Positions 1 to 6,802 of a DNA stretch of 9,074 nt are shown here, in pieces. How positions within the stretch are numbered: the first letter of the stretch is position 1; every line of letters begins with the position of its first letter. A model generated the notes under the pieces. That model made no database searches and was not told the origin of the DNA. It saw nothing but the letters and a program-made list of their open reading frames with translations. The stretch covers positions 1 to 9,074 of the forward strand of contig CANQKL010000061.1 of NCBI GenBank assembly GCA_947624455.1, given 5' to 3'. The position numbers and the translations under genes are program-made. Origin of the DNA: an uncultured Clostridia bacterium. GTDB lineage: Bacteria; Bacillota; Clostridia; UMGS1883.

Positions 1-108
1 GGCGTACCTATGTACGCCGTCGGGAGGGCTTTCTCGGCAGCAGGCTTCGCCTGCCGCCTGCGAGAGCTGATTTTCGTTTGTTCTGCACGATTTTTTGGAC
101 AGCCCCCG
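1..108. repeat. Structured non-coding region with nested inverted repeats; possible end of a repeat or insertion element
   Basis: This region lies downstream of xylB and has no credible coding frame. Three nested pairings are visible. A perfect 7-bp hairpin occupies 1-18 (arms GGCGTAC / GTACGCC, loop CTAT). A longer imperfect hairpin occupies 32-65. An outer pairing joins GGGCT at 26-30 with AGCCC at 101-105. Read leftward on the minus strand, the right boundary (about 108-90) is GGGGGCTGTCC followed by a run of A. That resembles the type of terminus seen on some insertion sequences and intergenic repeats of gut Firmicutes; this resemblance is from memory and not checked. The other end would lie outside the window. 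A structured RNA on either strand is an alternative. No transposase sequence is visible. Confidence 0.35.
32..65. repeat. Imperfect GC-rich hairpin downstream of xylB
   Basis: The inner stem GCAGGC (40-45) pairs with GCCTGC (49-54) around a 3-nt loop. The outer stem TCTCG (32-36) pairs with CGAGA (61-65). Between them, CA (38-39) can pair with TG (59-60), leaving bulges at 37 and 55-58. On the minus strand the loop is GAA closed by C-G, a compact and stable hairpin type. No T-run follows it on the minus strand, so it does not look like a standard intrinsic terminator for xylB, although it could still act as a 3'-end stabiliser or attenuating structure. Confidence 0.55.
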
Positions 109-167
109 TGCCTCCAGATTACATAGTGAGTTTTTTTACAGCCGCTTTTCGGTTATTCCACTTTAAT

Positions 168-1634
168 TTAATTTACGCTCGGGCAAAACCACGGTTTCAA
201 AGAAATGTAAAGCTCCCTGAAACGCCGGTAGCGTTTATCATATCGGGCGGCCAGTTCCTCCTCAAAGGTCACGCTGCCGCTCATTTTTACTACCCTTTCA
301 GCGGCTTCGCGAACCGAAGAGTATTCCCCGGCGGCCACCATAGCCAATATTGCCGCTCCATAGGCCGGACCCTCCCCGCAGGCGGGTATGTTCAGCTTAA
401 GACGCAGCACATTTGCCAGTATTCGCCGCCAGAGTGGACTTTTTGCCCCTCCGCCGCAAAGGCAGGCTTCGGTCAGCTCTATCCCCTGCTTCCGCGCCGC
501 CTCCACACAGTCCCGAAGGGCGAAGGCTACGCCCTCCAGCACCGCCTGAGTCATGGCTTTGCGGTCAGTGTCAAGGCTAAGACCGGCAAAAACTCCCCGA
601 GCAAAGGGGTCGTTGTGGGGCGAACGTTCGCCCATCAGGTAGGGCAGGAAGAACACGCCGTTCTCCCCGAGCTTTTCTATACCGGCCTGCTCCTCGGCGT
701 GATCATCGGCGCCAAGAATGTTCTCCATCCACCACTTATTGCAGCCAGCGGCGCTGAGTACGCAGCCCATGAGATGATAGCCCCCATCCGCGTGTGCGAA
801 GGAATGGAGGGCATTTTCGCCGTCAAGGGTAAAGCTGTCGGATGTAATGAACACCGTTCCCGAGGTTCCCACCGAAACGCTGCACTTGCCTGGGCCAGCT
901 ACGCCCATTCCAACCGCCGCGGCGGCGTTGTCCCCGGCCCCGGGCGCTACGATCACCTCGCCTGCTCCGAGAAGCTCGGCCAGCTCTCGGCGAAGAACTC
1001 CCACCGAAGCACAGGACTCCCTTACCTTGGGGAGCATATCCTCCGTCAGGCCGCACAGCTCCAGCATTTCCGGACTCCAACGCCGGTTCTTCACGTCAAA
1101 CAGCAACATTCCCGAAGCGTCGGAGGGTTCGGTGACAAACTCTCCGCTCAGACGGTAGCACAGATAATCCTTCGGCAGCATGACCTTGCGGCAGCGGGCA
1201 AACAGCTCAGGCTCATGCTTGCGAACCCAAAGAAGCTTTGGGGCCGTAAAACCGGGGAACGCTATGTTCCCCGTCCACTCGGTGAGCTTTTCCCTGCCAA
1301 CGGTTATGTTGAGATAGTCGCACTCCTCTGTGCTGCGGCTGTCGTTCCAAAGTATGGCCGGACGCAGCACCCGGTCATCCTTATCGAGCATCACCAATCC
1401 GTGCATCTGTCCGCCAAAGCTGATGCCCCTCAGCTCGGCGCCCCTGTCTCCCAGCAGCTCCTTCAGCCCCGATACGACGCTGTCATACCAATGGGCGGGA
1501 TCCTGCTCTGACCAGCCCTCCTGCGGGAGGCTCAGCGGATAGTCCTTTGTCACGGAATTTACGACTCCGCCCTCACGGTCGCAAAGCAGCAGCTTTACCG
1601 ATGAGGTGCCAAGATCAATACCGGAGTACAGCAT
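168..1634 (-). CDS. xylB: Xylulokinase (FGGY family carbohydrate kinase)
   Basis: A cytoplasmic kinase that phosphorylates D-xylulose with ATP to xylulose 5-phosphate, the entry of xylose-type pentoses into the pentose phosphate pathway. The 488-residue length is normal for XylB. The N-terminal phosphate-binding motif GIDLGTSSVK is at residues 5-14. The sugar-contact motif GGQMHG is at 74-79, WNDSR at 96-100, the putative catalytic aspartate is D235 in GAGDNAA, and the C-terminal FGGY signature GGGAKSPLW is at 394-402. The GGQMHG and WNDSR motifs favour xylulokinase over glycerol or gluconate kinases. The ATG start has GGGAG 7 nt upstream, and a perfect sigma-A-type promoter precedes it, so it is transcribed as its own unit. 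No xylA, xylose transporter or regulator gene is in the window. A related pentulose could be the true substrate. Confidence 0.93.
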   Translation of the reverse strand: MLYSGIDLGTSSVKLLLCDREGGVVNSVTKDYPLSLPQEGWSEQDPAHWYDSVVSGLKELLGDRGAELRGISFGGQMHGLVMLDKDDRVLRPAILWNDSRSTEECDYLNITVGREKLTEWTGNIAFPGFTAPKLLWVRKHEPELFARCRKVMLPKDYLCYRLSGEFVTEPSDASGMLLFDVKNRRWSPEMLELCGLTEDMLPKVRESCASVGVLRRELAELLGAGEVIVAPGAGDNAAAAVGMGVAGPGKCSVSVGTSGTVFITSDSFTLDGENALHSFAHADGGYHLMGCVLSAAGCNKWWMENILGADDHAEEQAGIEKLGENGVFFLPYLMGERSPHNDPFARGVFAGLSLDTDRKAMTQAVLEGVAFALRDCVEAARKQGIELTEACLCGGGAKSPLWRRILANVLRLKLNIPACGEGPAYGAAILAMVAAGEYSSVREAAERVVKMSGSVTFEEELAARYDKRYRRFRELYISLKPWFCPSVN

Positions 1635-1668
1635 TTTTCATCTCCCTTTCCCGTTCACATTTGACTAT

Positions 1669-1697
1669 ATTATACCTCCGTAAGGCGGCTTTGTCAA
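1669..1697 (-). promoter_or_regulatory. Perfect sigma-A-type promoter for xylB
   Basis: On the minus strand TTGACA (1697-1692) is followed by exactly 17 bp and then TATAAT (1674-1669), an exact match to the vegetative consensus with optimal spacing. The predicted transcription start is near 1662, giving a leader of about 27 nt that carries the GGGAG ribosome-binding site (1646-1642) of xylB. The spacer contains a 14-bp imperfect inverted repeat, CCGCCTTACGGAGG. Such a strong promoter on a catabolic gene suggests control by a repressor, but no known operator is recognised. Confidence 0.88.
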
Positions 1698-1752
1698 CGA
1701 ACCGTGGGAATATTACAACTTTATACCTGAAATTTTACAGTGTATCCAGCCG

Positions 1753-2340
1753 CTATAACACAAGACCCAGCAAGGGATTGTTGTTATAGAGTATTACCGC
1801 CAGGAAGCTGCCGTCAAAAGCCTTTTCGGCCAGACTGATCCCGCCGAACACCTCGGCTACGGCCATTACGCCGAACACCAGGAATATGGTCAGCGTTCCT
1901 AACGCAAAGCCCAGTATACCTCCAAGAAGGCCATTGGTCTGTTTTATTACCGGCAGCGAGCTTGCCACGCCCACAACAAGGCTGACCAACATGATCAACA
2001 CGCGGATAAGCACGACCACAGCGAAAAAGCTCACTGCGCTTACCGCCGCGCTGGCAACGGAACGGGTCAGCTCTTCGGTCGCGCCCGTCACGGTCATTAC
2101 GTCGCGCATGACTCCGGGCAAATGTATTATGGAGTCAATATTATCCGACAGCTTGGCGGCTATGCCGTCCACTATCCCCAGCCCGGACAGTGCCTTACTG
2201 ATGGGGCGGTAAAGCACAAGGCCCAGCGCCATAGAAGCTCCCAGGCTCAGGATCTTGAGTACCATTTTCGCCGCGCCGGTCTTTGTACCCCAAAACACAA
2301 ACATAAGCAGGAACAATACCGTAAGAAGGTCAGAGAGCAT
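1753..2340 (-). CDS. cvpA: CvpA family membrane protein
   Basis: A 195-residue integral membrane protein. Hydrophobic segments are visible at about residues 5-18, 27-45, 98-126 (long, possibly two helices in tandem) and 137-162, separated by a soluble stretch at about 50-95. The pattern of an N-terminal helix pair, a polar middle, and a C-terminal helix pair with a glycine-rich turn (TNGLLGGILGFALG, 135-148) is typical of CvpA/YshB-like proteins. In Gammaproteobacteria CvpA is linked to colicin V export and envelope stress tolerance; its role in Firmicutes is not settled. It follows the DUF5711-like gene by 32 bp. Its ATG has GGGGG 10 nt upstream, and it appears to be the last gene of the ecf-truA transcript. 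The family call rests on topology and motif flavour rather than a catalytic signature. Confidence 0.75.
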   Translation of the reverse strand: MLSDLLTVLFLLMFVFWGTKTGAAKMVLKILSLGASMALGLVLYRPISKALSGLGIVDGIAAKLSDNIDSIIHLPGVMRDVMTVTGATEELTRSVASAAVSAVSFFAVVVLIRVLIMLVSLVVGVASSLPVIKQTNGLLGGILGFALGTLTIFLVFGVMAVAEVFGGISLAEKAFDGSFLAVILYNNNPLLGLVL

Positions 2341-2372
2341 TTATCCATTTCCCCCTTTTTATAATCCGCCGG

Positions 2373-3491
2373 TCAGCTTATTACGCTTCCCCCGGTGCCG
2401 CTCAGTACAAAAACCGTCTTGCCGTCCCGATAAAGGCTGAGGCCTTTAATTATAGATGTGGAGCTGAGTTCATGCCTAAGGCCGCATTTTTGGTCGTAAA
2501 TAAAAATCTTTTTTCCGGCGGAGGCGGCAAAATTTTCTCCGTTCACGCTCAAGCACTCGCAAAGTCCGTCAAACCGAGTCGACGCGGTTATCTCCCCCAA
2601 TCGGTTGACCACCTCGACCTCGGTGGAATTGCCCACCAGTCCGCTGTCGGCGGCGGTATAGCACAGGACGGCCATATCCGGGTCGCTTATATCCGCGTTA
2701 CGGATAGTTTTTCCGTTATAGGGCAGGCTCCAGCGCAGCGTTCCGTCGGCGTTATAAGCGTCCAACTGCTTGCTTCCAAGGGCCAGCACCGAATAATCTC
2801 TGCCAATATGCACCTTAAAGTACATCTCATCCTCCACGGAGGCGGAGGCCTTTTTTTCCTCGCTGTCCAGGCGTATTATGGATATCTCGCCCAACATCTT
2901 CCCCGGGTCGTCGCTGAGGGAGGAAATAACGAGATGAGTGTTGTCCGCGCTCAGATCCATGCTCACGAACTGTCCGCTGCCAAGGGTCCAGGAATAAAAG
3001 GCCGTACCCTCGCCGTTATAGACCACTATCTGCGTTTCTCCGCCCTCAACCTGATAAGCCACAGCGGCATAACCCTGTTCGTTGACCACGGCGGAAATCG
3101 CGTCCTTGTCAGGGCGAAGCTGGTAAACCTCCTTGTCGCCCTTATAAAGCGAGACAAGCCTTCCCCCATCGTTATAAGTAAGAATGTATCTGCCGCTCAC
3201 GCAAACCGCCGGAGCGGAAAGACTGACGTCCTTTGTCTCCCCCTTGCCCTTGCTGTCTAACAGAAGCATGGTATTGGTGGTGACCAGCAGCGCCTTGTCC
3301 TCAAAGGGCATAGTCCGCCCCAGAGAATAGCCCTCGATGCCCCGGGCGCTGTCCCCGTCGGCCTTAAATATGTCTATGCGGTTGCCCAGGGTCTTGTCGC
3401 GATTCTGATAGATGACAACGAAAATCAAAGCCGCGATCAAAATAACGGCCGTCCCGATTTTTAAAACTGATACAAGAGCTTCTTTTTTCAT
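2373..3491 (-). CDS. Membrane-anchored DUF5711-like protein, probable extracytoplasmic beta-propeller
   Basis: A protein of 372 residues with a single N-terminal hydrophobic segment (about residues 9-28) after a short Lys-containing start. There is no lipobox and no clear signal-peptidase site, so it is probably anchored with the rest outside the cell. The remainder is rich in short beta-strand-like repeats of the type 'YxLTYNDGGRLVSLY', 'QIVVYNGEGTAFYSW', 'LDAYNADGTLRWSL' and 'IFIYDQKCGLRHEL'. These recur about every 40 residues, as in WD40/PQQ-like propeller blades. Length, topology and position next to cvpA fit the DUF5711 family of Clostridia, whose function is unknown. It starts 1 nt after the truA stop, with a GAGG-type ribosome-binding site inside truA, so it is probably translationally coupled. 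No enzymatic motif is visible. Confidence 0.7.
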   Translation of the reverse strand: MKKEALVSVLKIGTAVILIAALIFVVIYQNRDKTLGNRIDIFKADGDSARGIEGYSLGRTMPFEDKALLVTTNTMLLLDSKGKGETKDVSLSAPAVCVSGRYILTYNDGGRLVSLYKGDKEVYQLRPDKDAISAVVNEQGYAAVAYQVEGGETQIVVYNGEGTAFYSWTLGSGQFVSMDLSADNTHLVISSLSDDPGKMLGEISIIRLDSEEKKASASVEDEMYFKVHIGRDYSVLALGSKQLDAYNADGTLRWSLPYNGKTIRNADISDPDMAVLCYTAADSGLVGNSTEVEVVNRLGEITASTRFDGLCECLSVNGENFAASAGKKIFIYDQKCGLRHELSSTSIIKGLSLYRDGKTVFVLSGTGGSVIS

Positions 3492-3492
3492 A

Positions 3493-4230
3493 CTAATATT
3501 CTACCTCGTAAAGTTTCAGTCCCTGAGGCGGAGCCGTTATCCCCAACAGCCGACGGTCGCCGGTCGCCATAAAGTCCGCCAGCTCCTCAAGGCTGAGCTT
3601 GCCGTTGCCTATATACACTAAAGTCCCCACTATGATACGTACCATATTGTACAAAAAACCGTTGGCGGAGGCCGTGACAGTAATAAGGCCGTCCTCCTTT
3701 TCTATCTTAAGCTCATAGAGATTGCGGACTGTGTTCTTCACGACGCTGCCCGCCGCCATAAAGCAGCGGAAATCTCTTTCCCCGCGAATGATATCGCAGG
3801 CGGCCCTCATTTTGTCAATATCCAGTCTTACCGGATAATGCCAGGCAAAGCTCCGCAGTAAGGGGTCGGCGAAGGGGGCATTGAGTATCTGGTACTTATA
3901 GGTCTTGCGCACCGCGTCGAACCGAGCGTTAAAATCCTCCGGCGCGATCTGGCAGCCCTGCGCTCTGATGTCCGGCGGCAGCACGGTATTCAGTACGAAG
4001 GGCAGCTTGTCGGCGGGGATGGTGGTATCGGCAAAAAAGCTGCACACGTATCTTCGGGCGTGTACGCCGGCGTCGGTTCGGGAACAGCCCGTAACCGCCG
4101 TGTCCATTCCAAATATCCGTGAAAGGACGTCCTCCATTACCTCCTGAACAGTTATGCCGTTCTGCTGGCGTTGCCAACCGTGATAAGCGGAGCCGTCGTA
4201 GGCGATAGTAAGTTTATACTTCTGCTTCAC
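3493..4230 (-). CDS. truA: tRNA pseudouridine(38-40) synthase TruA
   Basis: Isomerises uridines 38-40 of the tRNA anticodon arm to pseudouridine in the cytoplasm. With the GTG start at 4230 the protein has 245 residues, the normal TruA size. It begins KQKYKLTIAYDGSAYHGWQ, the conserved TruA N-terminus. The catalytic motif GCSRTDAGVHA is at residues 48-58, with the catalytic Asp at 53. The C-terminal motif NGFLYNMVRIIVG is also present. The GTG has GGGAGG 6 nt upstream and overlaps the ecfT stop as GTGA. The frame also runs upstream to an ATG-type start at 4374, but that extension is Arg-rich, lies wholly inside ecfT and matches nothing in TruA, so it was not used. The ecfA1-ecfA2-ecfT-truA order is classical in Firmicutes. 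Confidence 0.95.
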   Translation of the reverse strand: MKQKYKLTIAYDGSAYHGWQRQQNGITVQEVMEDVLSRIFGMDTAVTGCSRTDAGVHARRYVCSFFADTTIPADKLPFVLNTVLPPDIRAQGCQIAPEDFNARFDAVRKTYKYQILNAPFADPLLRSFAWHYPVRLDIDKMRAACDIIRGERDFRCFMAAGSVVKNTVRNLYELKIEKEDGLITVTASANGFLYNMVRIIVGTLVYIGNGKLSLEELADFMATGDRRLLGITAPPQGLKLYEVEY

Positions 4231-5045
4231 GCTATCCCTCCCGCAGCCAGGATCTTGAGGCCTATCATGGCGGCCAGCAGGACGACGCCGACGATCAGAG
4301 CCATGGCGTCGATCCGGCGGAATCTCAGTTCCCGCAGAGAGGTTCGTCCCGCGCCGCCGTTGTAGCAGCGACATTCCATAGCCACAGCCAACTCATCCGC
4401 CCGGCGGAAGGCTCCGGCAAACAGCGGCACCAGTATTGGTATCATGGCCTTAACCCGCTGGATCAGGTTGCCGGACTCAAAGTCCGCCCCCCTTGAGGTC
4501 TGTGCCTTGATTATCTTATCAGTCTCCTCCATTATGGTTGGGATAAAACGCAGAGCAATGCTCATCATCATCGCTATTTCGTGACTGGGGACACCTATCC
4601 TGCTCAAAGGCGACAGAAGCCTTTCTATACCGCCGGTCAGTGCAATGGGCGAGGTGGTCAGGGTGAGCAGCGAGGTACCCATTACCAGCAGCACGAGTCT
4701 AACGGCCATCTTCACCGCCAGCGCCACGCCGTCGTCGGTCACTCTGAATATCCACCAATGAAAGAGTTCATTTCCCGTGGAGGTCATCAACAGGTTCAAC
4801 GCCAGCGTAAAGCCCATAATCATCACTAACGGCTTAAGGCCACGGGTTATAAAGCTGATTGGCACTCTGGACAGCTTTATAACAAACGCCGTGAACAGAG
4901 CCGCAAGAGCGTACTCCCAAACGGAGGACGCCATGAAAAGCACAACCATATAGAATATCACGCCCAGGATCTTAGTCCTTGGATCCATGTCGTGCAGGGG
5001 GGAAGATGTGTTGTAATATTGTCCAAGAGTTATATCACGAAGCAT
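4227..5045 (-). CDS. ecfT: Energy-coupling factor transporter transmembrane protein EcfT
   Basis: The 272-residue membrane scaffold of the ECF importer, linking the two ATPases to exchangeable substrate-binding S components. Hydrophobic segments are visible at about residues 26-60, 70-88, 108-130 and 245-268. A long amphipathic cytoplasmic region (about 155-235) carries the two ATPase-coupling motifs: SRG at 184-186 (AQTSRGADF) and CRC at 225-227 (AMECRCYNGGAGRT). The second motif is usually ARG or ARC, so the first position is changed to Cys while the essential Arg is kept. The N-terminal 'SPLHDMDPRTKILG' is a family hallmark. The ATG directly abuts the ecfA2 stop (TGAATG), with AGGAG 10 nt upstream inside ecfA2. 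No S-component gene is present, as expected for a shared group II module. Confidence 0.95.
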   Translation of the reverse strand: MLRDITLGQYYNTSSPLHDMDPRTKILGVIFYMVVLFMASSVWEYALAALFTAFVIKLSRVPISFITRGLKPLVMIMGFTLALNLLMTSTGNELFHWWIFRVTDDGVALAVKMAVRLVLLVMGTSLLTLTTSPIALTGGIERLLSPLSRIGVPSHEIAMMMSIALRFIPTIMEETDKIIKAQTSRGADFESGNLIQRVKAMIPILVPLFAGAFRRADELAVAMECRCYNGGAGRTSLRELRFRRIDAMALIVGVVLLAAMIGLKILAAGGIA

Positions 5046-5897
5046 TCAGCGCTTACTCCTAACTATCTTTTCGATTTCATCGGCGGCGGCCTTTACCGTA
5101 AAAATACGGCGGCTCAGCGGCAGACCCGCGTCTATAAGACCGTCCACAATGCGGGATATCTGCGGGGTGTTGAGTCCCATGGTCCTCAGCTCCGCACCAC
5201 GGGAGAATATCTCCTCCACAGGCCCGTTCATCACCAGCTTTCCGTTGTTCATAACAGCCGCCGTCTTAACTGTACGGGCTATGTCCTCCATGGAATGGGA
5301 TACCAGGATTATAGTTCGCCGCCAGTCCCTGTGCAGCTCTCCCAGCATATTCAGCAGCTCGTCCCGTCCAGCGGGATCCAGCCCCGCCGTAGGCTCGTCA
5401 AGGATAAGAACCTCGGGCTTCATAGCCACGACTCCGGCAATAGCCACGCGCCGCTTTTGTCCGCCGGACAGATCAAAGGGGGACTTCTCCAGAAGTCCGC
5501 TGTCCAGCCTTACCCGCCGGGCGGCTTCGCGAACTCTTTCGTCGATCTCATCCCCGGTCAGCTTCTGATTTTTCGGGCCAAAAGCGATGTCCTTGTAAAC
5601 CGTTTCCTCAAAAAGCTGATGCTCCGGGTACTGGAACACAAGGCCCACTTTTTTTCTCAGCTCCCTGGCGGCAGACTTGTAATCGGCATAATCTCTGCCG
5701 TCCACGCTGACGCTGCCCTGGGGCGGAGGCAAAAGCCCGGCCACGATCTGCATCAAAGTCGATTTGCCGCTGCCGGTGTGGCCGATGAGGCCCAAAAAAT
5801 CTCCGTCATCCAGTTTCAGGCTCACATCGCTGAGGGCCACCCGAGCCGAAGGCTCGTTCTTATTGTAGGTGTATGTAACATTTTTCAGCTCGATCAT
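5046..5897 (-). CDS. ecfA2: Energy-coupling factor transporter ATP-binding protein EcfA2
   Basis: The second ATPase of the ECF importer, 283 residues, cytoplasmic, forming a heterodimer with EcfA1 on EcfT. Walker A GHTGSGKST is at residues 39-47, the Q-loop Gln at 89 (VFQYPEHQLF), the ABC signature LSGGQKRR at 143-150, Walker B VLILDEPT at 163-170 with catalytic Glu 168, and the switch His at 201. 'QYPEHQLFEETV' is typical of EcfA2, whereas EcfA1 has 'QNPDNQ'. The C-terminal extension after about residue 230 carries the usual EcfA dimerisation region, including the 'LRTMGLNTPQISRIV' segment. The ATG overlaps the ecfA1 stop as ATGA, indicating translational coupling. All nucleotide-binding residues are intact. 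Confidence 0.95.
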   Translation of the reverse strand: MIELKNVTYTYNKNEPSARVALSDVSLKLDDGDFLGLIGHTGSGKSTLMQIVAGLLPPPQGSVSVDGRDYADYKSAARELRKKVGLVFQYPEHQLFEETVYKDIAFGPKNQKLTGDEIDERVREAARRVRLDSGLLEKSPFDLSGGQKRRVAIAGVVAMKPEVLILDEPTAGLDPAGRDELLNMLGELHRDWRRTIILVSHSMEDIARTVKTAAVMNNGKLVMNGPVEEIFSRGAELRTMGLNTPQISRIVDGLIDAGLPLSRRIFTVKAAADEIEKIVRSKR

Positions 5898-6739
5898 TTC
5901 GTTCTCTCATTTTCGTACATTTTCAATATGGCTTCAACAGCCTGGGCGCTGCGCAATGCGCCGGTCTCCACGTTGAGGCCCCGCCTTTTTAACTCCCAAA
6001 CCAGCTCGGTCGCCTGGGGAACGTCAAGGCCCAAAGCCCGTACCTCCTCGACCCTTGGGAAAATATTTTGGGGGCTGTCATCCATGACGATCCGCCCTCT
6101 GTCCATTACTATGCAGCGATCCGCCTTTACCGCCTCGTCCATGTAATGGGTTATCAGGACGATAGTTATCCCCTTTTCTCTGTTCAGGCGGCGGATCGTT
6201 TCCATGACCTCGTCCCGGCCTATGGGATCCAGCATGGCCGTAGGCTCGTCAAGGACTATGCACCGGGGTTCCATAGCGAGAATACCGGCTATGGCCACCC
6301 TCTGCTTCTGCCCTCCGCTCAGGAGGTGAGGAGCGTGCTTACGGTAGCCGTACATCCGCACCGTGTTAAGGGCCTCGTCCACCCTTTGGCGCATCTCATC
6401 CCTGGGAACGCCCAGATTTTCAAGGCCAAAAGCCACGTCCTCCTCAACCACGGTGGCGACAATCTGGTTGTCCGGGTTCTGGAACACCATACCCACATTT
6501 TTACGTAGCTCAAAGATACGGCTCTCGTCGGCGGTATCTATGCCGTAAACAGTCACCTTGCCGCTTTTGGGTACGAGAATGGCGTTAAGGTGCTTGGCAA
6601 AGGTGGATTTACCGCTCCCGTTATGGCCCAGCACCGCCACAAATTCCCCGTCCTTGATTTCGATATTCAGATTTTCAAAGACCTTGACCTCGGCCCCCTC
6701 GGACTCGTAGGAAAAGGACAGGTTTTCAGCTTTGATCAT
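5894..6739 (-). CDS. ecfA1: Energy-coupling factor transporter ATP-binding protein EcfA1
   Basis: The first ATPase of the ECF importer, 281 residues. Walker A GHNGSGKST is at residues 38-46, the Q-loop Gln at 87 in VFQNPDNQIVATVVEEDVAFG (a strong EcfA1 hallmark), the signature LSGGQKQR at 140-147, Walker B CIVLDEPT at 160-167 with Glu 165, and the switch His at 198. The C-terminal 'VRALGLDVPQATELVWELKRRG' is the EcfA dimerisation segment. The ATG has GGGAG 6 nt upstream, and a 63-bp gap containing a perfect hairpin separates it from the methyltransferase gene. No promoter is evident in that gap, so it may be transcribed from the promoter near 7740. In many Firmicutes the upstream neighbour is rplQ, which is not the case here. 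Confidence 0.95.
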   Translation of the reverse strand: MIKAENLSFSYESEGAEVKVFENLNIEIKDGEFVAVLGHNGSGKSTFAKHLNAILVPKSGKVTVYGIDTADESRIFELRKNVGMVFQNPDNQIVATVVEEDVAFGLENLGVPRDEMRQRVDEALNTVRMYGYRKHAPHLLSGGQKQRVAIAGILAMEPRCIVLDEPTAMLDPIGRDEVMETIRRLNREKGITIVLITHYMDEAVKADRCIVMDRGRIVMDDSPQNIFPRVEEVRALGLDVPQATELVWELKRRGLNVETGALRSAQAVEAILKMYENERTK

Positions 6740-6772
6740 AGGTATCTCCCGAAATGGTTTTTGTCATTGTCC

Positions 6773-6794
6773 GGCGGCTTCGTCTCAAGCCGCC
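6773..6794 (-). repeat. Perfect 8-bp hairpin between the methyltransferase gene and ecfA1
   Basis: On the minus strand the arms GGCGGCTT and AAGCCGCC pair perfectly around the 6-nt loop GAGACG. The hairpin starts 9 nt after the methyltransferase stop and ends 33 nt before the ecfA1 ATG. No T-tract follows it on either strand, so it is not a canonical intrinsic terminator. It could protect the 3' end of the upstream message, partly attenuate read-through, or be a processing site. Confidence 0.6.
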
Positions 6795-6802
6795 CCTGAT
6801 CT

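Noticed and set aside
130..167. Intrinsic terminator just after xylB
   Set aside because: Only a 3-bp CCG/CGG stem is present on the minus strand, and what follows it is an A-run, not a T-run. On the plus strand no gene reads into it.
78..1511. Long plus-strand open frame (477 codons) opposite xylB
   Set aside because: It lies almost wholly antisense to a well-supported xylB, has a low-complexity His/Arg/Ala-rich translation with no recognisable motif, and has no good ribosome-binding site. It is a by-product of codon bias.
1635..1752. Catabolite-responsive (cre) element or XylR operator upstream of xylB
   Set aside because: No match to the cre consensus or to a known XylR operator was found. 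The imperfect palindrome CTGAAATTTTACAG (1727-1740) has two mismatched positions and is not distinctive.
2472..3260. Plus-strand open frame opposite the DUF5711-like gene
   Set aside because: It is antisense to a gene with clear topology and operon context, and its translation shows no family features.
4231..4374. 48-residue N-terminal extension of TruA
   Set aside because: It is Arg-rich, entirely within ecfT, absent from known TruA proteins, and the GTG at 4230 has an ideal ribosome-binding site.
4992..6146. Plus-strand open frame opposite ecfA2 and parts of its neighbours
   Set aside because: It mirrors two intact ABC ATPase genes and an EcfT start. No domain is visible in the translation.
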